Shown piece by piece: positions 43,401 to 51,090 of a stretch of DNA of 64,000 nt. How positions within the stretch are numbered: position 1 is the stretch's first letter; each line of letters starts with the position of its first letter. The DNA is taken from the NCBI RefSeq assembly GCF_000372725.1, contig NW_005199684.1, positions 668,030 to 732,029 of the forward strand, written 5' to 3'. The notes under the pieces were generated by a model. The model was not told where the DNA came from, did no database searches, and saw only the letters and a list, made by a program, of their open reading frames with translations. Origin of the DNA: Emiliania huxleyi CCMP1516 (lineage: Eukaryota > Haptophyta > Isochrysidales > Noelaerhabdaceae). The position numbers and the translations under genes are program-made.

Positions 43401-44779
43401 TGGAGTGCTTCCGGGTCGTCAACGGCGCCGACATCGTGGCGCGCATGCCGCGCCACGCCAACTCTGCCGGCGCCGTGCTCGACTACGAGCACGTGGGCAG
43501 GTGGCCGGCCTAGAGCGGCCCCGGCCCAAGTCGCACGCTCCTACCCAGGACGGACGGCGGAGCCTCGCACGTCTCGGACGCCCTGGCCGCTTTTGCCGCC
43601 ACGGACGCCTTAAGTTCCCCCCCCCGCCTCCCCCCCCCTCACCCCCCCCCCCCCGTCTCCAGGACGGTGCTGATCGACGAGGCGGGCGAGGCGGCGGACG
43701 GCGGCTGGGCCGGCGGCACTCGGCCACATCTCGGCCGCATCTCGGCTGCACCTCGGCTCTAGGTTGCGGACGGCTTCTGGGTCGAGGGCGAGTCCGCCGA
43801 CGCCGTCTGCCCTCTGCGCGACGTGTCGCCGCTCACAAACCCGTTTGGGCCTAACTCGGTGCCCTCTCGGCACGTGGCCGTACGCTCGGCGGCATCTCGG
43901 CGACATCTCGGCGACATCTCGGCGGCATCTCGGCGGCATCTCGGCGACATCTCGGCGGCATCTCGGCGGCATCTCGGCCGCATCTCGGCCGCGTGTCGGC
44001 TAGGTGCTTTCGGACGTGGCCGCGCGGGTGGCGGCGGTGGGGGCGGCGGCGCAGGGCGGCGGGGACGGGGCGGAGGCGTCGGGCGAGGAGGGCGAGGGTG
44101 GCGGCGGCGACCTCGCCGGGCAGGTGAAGGGACTGGCTCGCTCGCTTGGCGCAACGGCGGCGGAGCTCGGCCGCGCCAAGGACGACATCTTCGCTCGCGT
44201 CGAGAAGATGACGACGGCGGAGGCCATGTCGATGATCGGGCCCCGCAGCCTAGATGCTGCGCTCGCACCCCCAGACACCGCCCGCCCGCCCCTCGCTCTC
44301 TCTCCCTCTCCTCGCCGCTCGTTGGCGTGGCCCGCGCCTCTCCCTCCCGCCACCCCTCCCCCCGCCCTCCCTCCCTCCCTCCCCCACTGCGCAGGCTCGA
44401 CGCGCGCTTCGTCGAGTCCGAGGTCCGCACCCTCGACTCCATCCGGCGAGGCACCTTCTTGCTGCACCACCTCGAGCCGTCCTACTTCGCAGCGATGCGG
44501 CGAGATGCAGCCGAGAGCCACCCGAGCCGAGAGCCACCAGAGATGCGGGAGAGCATCGCGCGGCCCCACGCGTACGGCGCTCCCGACGCGACCCCATCTC
44601 TGCACGCCGTCGTGCGCTGCTATCCTGACCGCGGTGCCGCCTGCCCTGCGTGCAGGCGCGCCATCGACCGCCACCTTGAGGCCGAGTGGAGCGAGGAGCT
44701 CGGGCGCGGTGTCTGGGGCCCTCCCGGCCGCGGTCTCGCGGGAAGAGACGCGCAGGGCCAAGAGGATACTCGGGGTTAG
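40415..44779 (+). CDS. C2-domain class-3 lipase (Lipase_3)
   Basis: Phase-consistent exons: 40415-41050, 41174-41315, 41488-41558, 41678-42067, 42188-42239, 42401-42472, 42554-42675, 42867-43146, 43275-43318, 43391-43500, 43663-43708, 43763-43873, 44004-about 44262, 44395-about 44484, and a last exon near 44657-44779 whose frame is uncertain. Residues 85-220 are C2-like (LEVTLHEVRDLPP, VDPYVVFALN, LTAFDEDVLKEDE). A Gly-rich helix pair, a Glu/Ala coiled coil, then the lipase core follow: RRIVLSFRGTSDVMDVLTD, VHAGFFASA, VLVTGHSLGGALATLFA (nucleophile Ser), LYTFGAPRVGN and FRVVNGADIVARMP (Asp). It resembles plant/algal class-3 lipases acting on plastid or membrane glycerolipids. Eight of twelve placed introns use GC donors. 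Several introns are filled by 11-bp repeats, and the intron at 42676-42866 carries a decoy copy of the next exon's start near 42797. Confidence 0.85.
41325..41440. repeat. Intronic GA-rich tandem repeat
   Basis: Repeats of GAGCGATGGAGGAGCGAGA with 2-bp size variation, about five copies, inside lipase intron 2 (41316-41487). Confidence 0.85.
42256..42321. repeat. 11-bp intronic minisatellite, six copies
   Basis: CCGAGATCGCG repeated at 42256, 42267, 42278, 42289, 42300 and 42311 inside lipase intron 5. The complement carries CTCGG. Confidence 0.95.
43721..43762. repeat. 11-bp intronic minisatellite, four copies
   Basis: CGGCCACATCT-type units at 43721, 43732, 43743 and 43754; the array runs into the CTAG acceptor at 43759-43762 of the lipase gene. 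Confidence 0.9.
43887..44003. repeat. 11-bp intronic minisatellite, eleven copies
   Basis: CGGCGRCATCT units at exact 11-bp spacing from 43887 to 43997, filling lipase intron 12 and ending at its TAG acceptor (44001-44003). Confidence 0.95.
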
Positions 44780-45000
44780 GTGTCTGATGGAGAGTTTAGA
44801 GGTAGTACATTAGAGCCGGCCGCGAAGGCGCGTCTTGGCGTATACCCCGTACGCCGTAGGGGAGAGCGCGAGCGCAAGTGCGCGAGCGACGAGACGGACT
44901 CTCACCTTTCTAGCTAAGTTAGTTAACTGGCCGGGCGTCTTGAGACATGCATGTACAACGTACGTAGTTTGTGAAGCACTGTATTGACGTGCTACACGCA
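44780..45000. other. Intergenic 3' region
   Basis: Short stretch between the convergent lipase and MsrA genes with CGTACG words. No feature recognised apart from the SECIS candidate beginning at 45001. Confidence 0.5.
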
Positions 45001-45092
45001 GCGTGCCCCTTATATCTCGCACCTCAAGCGGGTCGCGGGTCTCGGTCTCCCTCGAGAGTTTCCCACGCCGCTGTCACTGGAAAAAGGCACAC
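45001..45092 (-). promoter_or_regulatory. SECIS element candidate (type II)
   Basis: It lies 48 nt past the MsrA stop. On the minus strand: lower helix GTGCC with GGCAC; 5' core GTGA (45077-45074); upper helix with CGTGGG pairing with CCCGCG and AGCGG pairing with CCGCT (one 2-nt bulge); unpaired AA at 45061-45060 exactly 12 nt after GTGA; a mini-stem CTCTCGAGGGAG in the apical loop; 3' core TGAG (45026-45023). This matches the eukaryotic SECIS plan (NTGA / AA / NGAN with a non-Watson-Crick quartet). Found by eye; folding energy was not computed. Confidence 0.75.
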
Positions 45093-45139
45093 CTGCGCTC
45101 GCATACGCCGTGCGCAGCTCGGACGCCACCCGCTACCCG

Positions 45140-45709
45140 CTATCTGCTGGGCGAAGCTGCCCACCGCCCCGTCTGCTTAGCCAGAAAGCGCTGGTGGTAC
45201 TCTTCAGCGCGGTAAAATGGACCGGCCGGCTCGATCGAGGTGTGCTTCGCTTGCGAGGACGCCTGCCGGCCCGCCACGGCCGCCGCCGTCTCGGCCTGCG
45301 CGTCGTTGTGATAGAAGATGGCGGAGCGGTACTGAGTGCCCGTGAAGGCACGCGGCATCGGGTCGTGCATCTCAAAGAAGCGCTCGAGCATGCTCTCCGC
45401 CGACACCACACGCGAGTCGAAGGTGACACGCAAGGCCTCTGTGTGATCGCCAATCGACTTGTAGGTCGGATCGGCGGTGCTGCCACCGCAGTAGCCAACC
45501 ACGGTCTCCGAGACCCCGGGGAGAGCTGCAAGCTCCTCCTCAGGGTGCCAGAATCACCCGAGCGCGAGTGTGAGCGTGCAGGCTGACGGGCTTTGAACGG
45601 GCTCGGGCAGCTTCGGGCAAATGGACGCGCCCATGGAGGCGGGCCGACTGCCCGGCGGCTGGCCGAAGAGGGAGAGGCCCGAGCTCGCGGTGGCAATGGC
45701 GGCCAGCAT
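45140..45709 (-). CDS. msrA: Selenoprotein methionine-S-sulfoxide reductase, in-frame TGA as Sec52
   Basis: Starting at the ATG 45709-45707, the frame gives 51 residues ending LTLALG, then TGA (45556-45554), then FWHPEEELAALPGVSETVVG without any break. The family motif is GCFW, so TGA sits exactly at the catalytic Cys and reads as selenocysteine (GUFW). Downstream family landmarks are intact: GYCGGSTADPTYKSIGDHTE with the catalytic Glu, RVTFDSRVVS, FFEMHDP with the active Asp, GTQYRSAIFYHND, FYRAEEYHQRFL and stop TAG at 45142-45140. Total 189 residues, no intron. A SECIS candidate follows at 45001-45092. MsrA reduces methionine-S-sulfoxide in oxidised proteins; Sec forms are known from algae such as Chlamydomonas. 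The N-terminal 45 residues may be a targeting peptide. A standard gene caller would start at 45502 and lose the active site. Confidence 0.88.
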
Positions 45710-45769
45710 CGCCTTAGATGCGCCACTGGAAGAAATCCGGCGGCGAGTTTCTGCTTCTTTTCATTCCTC

Positions 45770-46167
45770 CAAGCCCGTGGCCAGCTAGGCGACGGCGACC
45801 AGCAGAGCAGCAGCTGCCCAAGGAGATCGCAGCCTTCGCTGGCCGGCGTGTCGTCGCTGTGTCGGCTGTGGTGCCTACCACAGCCTCACCGCCGACGGCG
45901 CTCGCTGTCTGGAGCTGGGGCTACGGCTTCTTTGGCCGCCTGGGCCTCGCGACCAAGGAGAACCAGCTGCTGCCGAAGAAGATCGAGGCCTTTGCTGGGC
46001 GGCGCGTCATCGCTGTGTCTGGCGGAGGCAGCCACAACATCGCCCGCACCGCCGACGGCGCCACTTTTGCCTGGCTGGGGAAAGGGCGAGGACGGCTGCC
46101 TAGGCCACGGAGAGGACCTGTCGAACCAGCCGCCTGCAAGAAGATCGAGACATGGGCGCCGGGCTAA
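45770..46167 (+). pseudogene. RCC1-repeat fragment, frameshifted
   Basis: Readable repeats include KEIAAFAGRRVVAVSA, then WSWGYGFFGRLGLATKENQL with LPKKIEAFAGRRVIAVSGGG, then TADGATFAWLGKG and, in another frame, GKGEDGCLGHGED. These are blades of the RCC1 propeller (A-G-x-x-H-S-x-A-L-T-x-x-G, W-G-x-G-x-x-G-x-L-G). About two blades remain out of seven, with frame changes near 45880 and 46080 and a run into GC-rich palindromic repeats. Likely a fragment of one of the many RCC1-like genes. Confidence 0.65.
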
Positions 46168-46241
46168 TGAGACCAAGCTGCAGAACATGTGCGAGCCAGC
46201 GCCTACGCCGCTCAAGGAGTCAGGCGCGGAGCGCCGCGCGC

Positions 46242-46870
46242 GGAGCGCGCCCCGAAGAAAATTTTGAGGGTTGAGGAGGGCTAGGTGCGATTTCTATTAA
46301 GAGTTGACTCACACGCTAGGAACCACTCGGCCCACCCACAGGCCCAATCTGAAGTGGCGGCGCTCCGCGCCTGTGCAGCGGCGCGCTCCGCGCGTGTTCT
46401 GCAGCGGCGCGCTCCGCGCGTGTCTCTGGGCGCTACATGCGGCCGTCGCCGTGCCCTTCATCAACCGTGCTCTCGAGAACTGGGGCGGGCTCAACTGGGA
46501 AGACCGCTTTCACCACAACGACAGGTCACATGCACAGAGGGGCGGCATTGGAGCTTCGCTGCAGCGGGGTGTGGTCATGACGCGGAAGAAGGCAGAGATA
46601 CAGCGTCTGCCAGACGCGTGCTATGACGTCAGGCCAGCTTCGAAGCAGCGTGGCCACAACTGACTGCAACAGACTGTCTTCATGTGTCTAGACTCTACCG
46701 GTACCGCGGTGCGCTCCGCGCGAGCGCACATAGGTGCCAGCGCGCTCCGCGCGGTATCTTATCTAGCCAGCGCGCTCCGCGCGCGTGTGTGTCCAGCCAG
46801 CGCGCTCCGCGCGCGTGTGTCCAGCCAGCGCGCTCCGCGCGCGTGTGTCCAGCCACCGGGTGCACCCGGA
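46242..46870. repeat. CGCGCTCCGCGCG palindromic repeat arrays
   Basis: The core GCGCGCTCCGCGCG (near-perfect palindrome) occurs at about 46250 (complement), 46390, 46415, 46710, 46740, 46775, 46800 and 46830. In 46740-46855 it forms a tandem array with spacer TGTGTCCAGCCAG, unit about 29-31 bp. A CCGGGTGCACCCGG palindrome follows at 46857. The same modules recur at 48150-48215, on the other side of the 46953-48056 ORF. Confidence 0.85.
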
Positions 46871-46952
46871 CCCACCCGGAGGGGCCCGGGAAGGGTCTAG
46901 CGGCCCTCCAGCGGCCCCCAACGCCCCCCCGCGGCCCTGTTTTGGTAGTGTA

Positions 46953-48056
46953 TCACACATATGTTGTGTCACTATCATACCCACGACCCAGGGTACCCGA
47001 GCGCTCCCGAGCAGCTATAAGGTCGAGCCGCTGGAATGCCTCCTCCAGTGGCACCCAGTCGCGCTCGAGGTACGGGAGGAGCATATCATACAGTTTCACT
47101 GCCCGAGCCTGCAGCTTGGCACACTCGTGGCACTTGTCCTCGTGGGCGAGCTGAATCCCGTAAACGTTCCGCATATCATCGAATTGCGCCTCGTTCAGGC
47201 CGGCGTCGATCATCCGACGGGTCACCCGACGTTCGAAGACGCTTTCCCGATCGCTGTCCGAAGACGCGTCGTCGGGACGGGAGTCGCTGGCCGGCAGGTC
47301 CTCGACCGCCGGCTCCTCCTCGACCGCGGGCTCCTCTGGCGTGGGCACGTCCTGCAACGTTTCTGGAACGACAGCGAGAAGCGCCTCCGCGCCCGCCTGC
47401 CGCCGCTTGCACTTGCCCAACTCCTTGTCCACGCCGCTCGCGTGCGTCTCGAGCCGCTTGCCGTACACGACCGCCTGCTCGAGTCGCGCGCCCGCCAGCT
47501 CGCCGCGTAGGTCCCACACAAGGTACGCCAGCGCAGCCTTCTTCAGGTTCTTTATCTGGAGAGCCATCAGCGCGCCGCGCCGCTGCGACGAAAAGAGCGT
47601 GTTTACGGCAGCTTTCGCGGCGATGATGATGCCGTTGGTGACCTCGCCGACGATGCTGACCTCGTTGGAGGGTGCGGGGACGGGTTGGTTGCCGAGGAGC
47701 ATGGTCTCGAGGCGATTTAAGAGCGCGGTGGGCTCCAAGGCGAGCTGCGCCGAACTGGAGCGAGTCGGCCGCGCCCGAATTGCTGGCACCGCATCGGCGC
47801 CGGTCGAGTCCGACACGACCGCGGTCTTCTCCACCGGCTCGAGGTTCGCCATCCGCGGCGCTGCACCGCGGATTCGAACGGCTGCTCGCTCCTGCTCGGC
47901 GGCTGGCCTGTCAGCACGGCGCTTCGAGAGGGCGGTCGCCGTCGGTGCACGTTGACTATCATGGCGAGCGAGCAGCCCCGCAGTGAGTGGATGCAGCCCA
48001 CCGGAGGTACTGTCTGAGGTGGGGCCCGGCGCGTGAGGCTCGTCGGCGTCCGCCAT
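46953..48056 (-). CDS. Unknown 367-residue protein, possibly element-borne
   Basis: Starts at MADADEPHAPG and ends GYDSDTTYV. The frame continues upstream without stops, but its codons there are repeat sequence. A disordered N-terminus (about 110 residues) is followed by a helical core: LLNRLETMLLGNQ, VTNGIIIAAKAAVNTLFSSQ, LKKAALAYLVWDLRGELAGA. Then a basic CKRRQ, an acidic Pro/Glu stretch with PAVEEEPAVED, and a C-terminal helical piece with CHECAKLQARAVKLYDMLLP. No known domain identified. It is bracketed by matching palindromic arrays (46740-46870 and 48150-48215), so it could be cargo or the sole gene of a mobile element. The helical core vaguely resembles the gag-like ORF at 212-1472. 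Confidence 0.5.
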   Translation of the reverse strand: MADADEPHAPGPTSDSTSGGLHPLTAGLLARHDSQRAPTATALSKRRADRPAAEQERAAVRIRGAAPRMANLEPVEKTAVVSDSTGADAVPAIRARPTRSSSAQLALEPTALLNRLETMLLGNQPVPAPSNEVSIVGEVTNGIIIAAKAAVNTLFSSQRRGALMALQIKNLKKAALAYLVWDLRGELAGARLEQAVVYGKRLETHASGVDKELGKCKRRQAGAEALLAVVPETLQDVPTPEEPAVEEEPAVEDLPASDSRPDDASSDSDRESVFERRVTRRMIDAGLNEAQFDDMRNVYGIQLAHEDKCHECAKLQARAVKLYDMLLPYLERDWVPLEEAFQRLDLIAARERSGTLGRGYDSDTTYV

Positions 48057-48149
48057 CACCGCCTGCGGCCACTGCAGAGTCGGCCAAACCAGGCTTGATT
48101 TTGGCCATTTTGGCACGGACCCTTGCGGACTCTTCACAGCTGGGTCCCG

Positions 48150-48215
48150 GTGCACCCGGCAGCGCGCTCCGCGCGCGCGTGTCCAGCCAGCGCGCTCCGC
48201 GCGCGCGTGTCCACG
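48150..48215. repeat. CGCGCTCCGCGCG palindromic repeat, right-hand copy
   Basis: CCGGTGCACCCGG, then two copies of CGCGCTCCGCGCGCG with GTGTCCAGCCAG spacer, same modules as 46740-46870. Confidence 0.85.
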
Positions 48216-49050
48216 CTGTCGAAGCCGACCAGCCCGCCCCGCACCGGCCCGCCCCGCACCGCCGCCTCCGCAACTGCCTCGTACAGCGCGTCCGCAGCCA
48301 CGCCCGCCGTCGCATACGCCCACACCGTGTTGGCCAGGTTCTGCGGGTTGAAGCCTGCCAGCCCGCCGCGCACCGCCGCCCCCGCCACCGCCGCGCACAG
48401 CGAGCGCACCACACTCACTGGTAGCTGGCACTTTGCCACTCCGTGAGCGACGCTTGCCAGGTTGCGTGCTTCGCATGCCGGTATGAGTTCGAGCGTGCGC
48501 TTCACCAGCTGCTCTAGCTGCTCCTCGTGCCGCCGCTCGATGCGCTGCTTGCCGAGTTTGTTCCACACAGGTTCGCAGCGTGGATGTGGTTCAAGCTCGC
48601 GCTGTGGGCAGCAAAGAGCGTGAGCAGCCCGTCGGCGTCGCGGGCATGCGAGATGTGGCCGTTGAGCTGCGCAGCATTGAGATGACCACCGGCAGCAGAG
48701 CGGCCAAATGAGGGCGGCTCGCTGCGCACCGCCGGATTTGGCCGGGGTGAGGGCGACTGCGGCGGACTGCCTGTCCTCGGCGGCGGTGGCAGCGGCGACG
48801 GACCGCCCGGAGGCGGCTGAGGCGCCAACCGTGGCGGCGGCAGCGGCCGCTCATTGCGCCATCGCGGCTCGTCACGCCGTCTTGGCTCGTCACGCCAGCG
48901 AGACTCGCCGCGCCGCCAGCTGTTCTGACCGGGCGACTCGTCGCGAGGCCTCTTGAAGCCGGACCCGCGACCGCAATGGCTCTGGCCGGCGCTGTCCAAG
49001 GCAAAAGAAGGAGAGGGAGCGAGCAGGAGCCTGAAACGGATTTGGCCCAT
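48216..49050 (-). pseudogene. OPR/FASTK-RAP-type RNA-binding protein, frameshifted and truncated
   Basis: The frame from 49050 has an Arg/Trp/Glu repeat region (SRWRDEPRRRDEPRWRNE), a Pro-rich linker, then HLNAAQLNGHISHARDADGL and LTLFAAHSASLNHIHAA. This is the entry motif of helical-repeat proteins abundant in algae. At about 48567 the homologous reading moves to another frame: WNKLGKQRIERRHEEQLEQL, then ARNLASVAHGVAKC and GFNPQNLANTVWAYATAG, the 37-residue repeat typical of OPR/RAP-related RNA-binding proteins of organelles. After two repeats it runs into the palindromic arrays at 48215, so the C-terminal repeats and RAP domain are missing. A 1-2 nt assembly error could explain the frameshift but not the truncation. 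Confidence 0.6.
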
Positions 49051-51090
49051 GCGCGTGCTCTTCCTCTTGCTCGCCGCGCGCTCGGGAGCCGGAGTGGCGG
49101 GGTCGGAGCTGCTGCAACGGCGCGAGTGGCCGCGAGGGGTGGTGCTGGGGCTCTCCAGAGAACGAGGCCACGGCGCGGCGCTCGCGGCGGCGCACGGGGC
49201 AGCTTTGAGCAGTGCAGCGCCTCAACAGCAGCTTCAAGCAGGGCAGCGCAACGCCAGCTACCTCTCCAGAGCTGCGCGGCGGCTGGCGGGCCTGTGGGAA
49301 AGTGCCGGGCCGCGTGCTCGGAACGCGCACTCGGCTCGCTTGCCGGTGGCCGAGTCAGTCTGGATGGCGAGAAGCGCCAAGGCCTTCCCTGCATTCTGGG
49401 CGCTACCCAGCAGTGCGCAGTACTCTCGCTGCACCGACGGGCGGCCTCGATGCGGATTGCCGCGAGTGGCGTGGTGGCCTCCAGTGGTGCGGTCGTTGGT
49501 CAACACCGCGGCGCGCGCGCGCCGCGGGTGCTGCACAACAAGCGGAGAGCATGGGCGGGCGCTCTATCGCTCTCCGGCGCCCAACTTTGACTATCGATTA
49601 CCGCCGGTTATTATAACCGGTGGGAGATCGTTCCTGCAGACGGAGGGATTCAACGCGGCGATAACTGCCCGAGACGTCCCTAACCTTTATTTATTTCTGC
49701 CCTGCTTCAGGAACCCGGGGCCGTCTTCCTCAACCAACCAAACCTCATTACCGACTGCCGGTCGTTGGGGACACGTGACTCCTGCAAAGGGCAGTGTCTC
49801 CACCCGGGAGTCGGACATTCCAAACCCCCCCCTGCCCCCTCTCTCTCCCCCCCCCATCCCAGCCCTCTTTCTCTCTCCTCCTCTTTCTCTCTCTCCTTCT
49901 CCCTCATTCCCCCCCCCTCCCCCCTCTCCATCTCTGCCGCCCCCGTGCCAACCCCCGCCGCCGCCTCGCCTGCCTCCACCTCCTCCGCCACCCCATCTCC
50001 CGCTCCCCCCCCCGCCGCCGTTACCCCCCCCACCCCCTCCTTCGCCGTTACCGCCGTTACCTCATCCGTGGCCGCCGACACCAACCCCCCCGCCTCCTCC
50101 GCCGCTTCCCTCTCCACAGCCGTCGTCGGGAAGGCGAGGGGTGAGCCCTCAGGCGGGGGGGTCTACTCAGACGCCGTCGCAAGTGAGTGTAGAGTGGTGG
50201 TGTGGGGCGTGCAGTATGGTGTTCATTAGCTCCGAGTAGAGGGGGCGTCCTGCAGTTAAGGGGAAACCCGGTACGCGGGGCTAACCCTCGGAGACCCGTG
50301 TTTACTTTAAGGCCCTTGCCCTGCGAACGCGCACCCCCGGGGCTAGGGCTCTCTAGCCCGTAACCCGATCCCGATCATCCGGCCCGCTGGGTGCGCTTCT
50401 GAGCTCCCCGGCCCTGGATGTGAGGTTAATGACTGCACTCCAAGTGCTCCAAGTGCGAGCGAGCGTGCTTGTCGCCTGTGCGGTCTCTTGTTCACTCCCC
50501 TTTGAGCTACCTTTGTGCCCCCTCAGGGGCACCCCTCCTGCGCTGCGCGTATGGTCACACCCCTCCCTTCCGCCCTGTTGTTTTGGGGATGCCCCGCTCC
50601 GCCGAGAAAGCATATGTCTCGCAGCTGCGAGAAGAGACCTTTGTTTTTTTTGTTTTGAGCTAGCCACAGCCTTCGCTGTTAAGTGTTATATATTGAAACA
50701 AACGCAAAGCGGACATGGCACATGCTCTCGGGCCCACAGCAGCCCGCTGGCTTGCCGGGTCACAGCTGCAAACTTGAGACAGGGTTCGACGCCTCTGCTG
50801 GTTCTCCGGACGACTCGCTCGAGTCACGTGCCGTGCGGCCGCGCCTCCGTCGTAAGCTCGACGGTCGAGATGCGACCCTCGCCGTTCGGGTTGCGCGCCT
50901 ACAATGAGAGTAGGCAGCACAGGGTGTGACGACGGGATCTTGGAGCACCGGTCCGGGTCCGGACCGGTAGCTTCGGCGCATCGGGTGAGTGACGAGGCTC
51001 CGACACGGCGATTGCGGCTACGAGTACAGTCGATCACAGTCGGGTGCGTGTCTTCTCCGGGCGGGAAGACGAGGGCGGCGCGTCCCGCAT
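49051..51090. other. Intergenic, low-complexity C-rich stretch
   Basis: 49800-50120 is C-rich with CTCC runs and reads as proline-rich protein in every frame, so ORFs there are not trusted. 49604-49620 is a palindrome (CCGGTTATTATAACCGG). No gene or RNA recognised; the 3' end of the HtrA gene lies at its right edge. Confidence 0.5.

Noticed and set aside
45133..45726. 197-residue ORF overlapping MsrA
   Set aside because: Different frame from the MsrA homology; Arg/Ser-rich shadow.
46740..46855. CRISPR-like array
   Set aside because: Regular palindromic repeats, but units are only about 30 bp with near-identical spacers, in a eukaryotic context without cas genes.
49800..50120. Proline-rich protein on the plus strand
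   Set aside because: A CT-rich low-complexity stretch that reads as proline in all frames; no start, domain or splice support.
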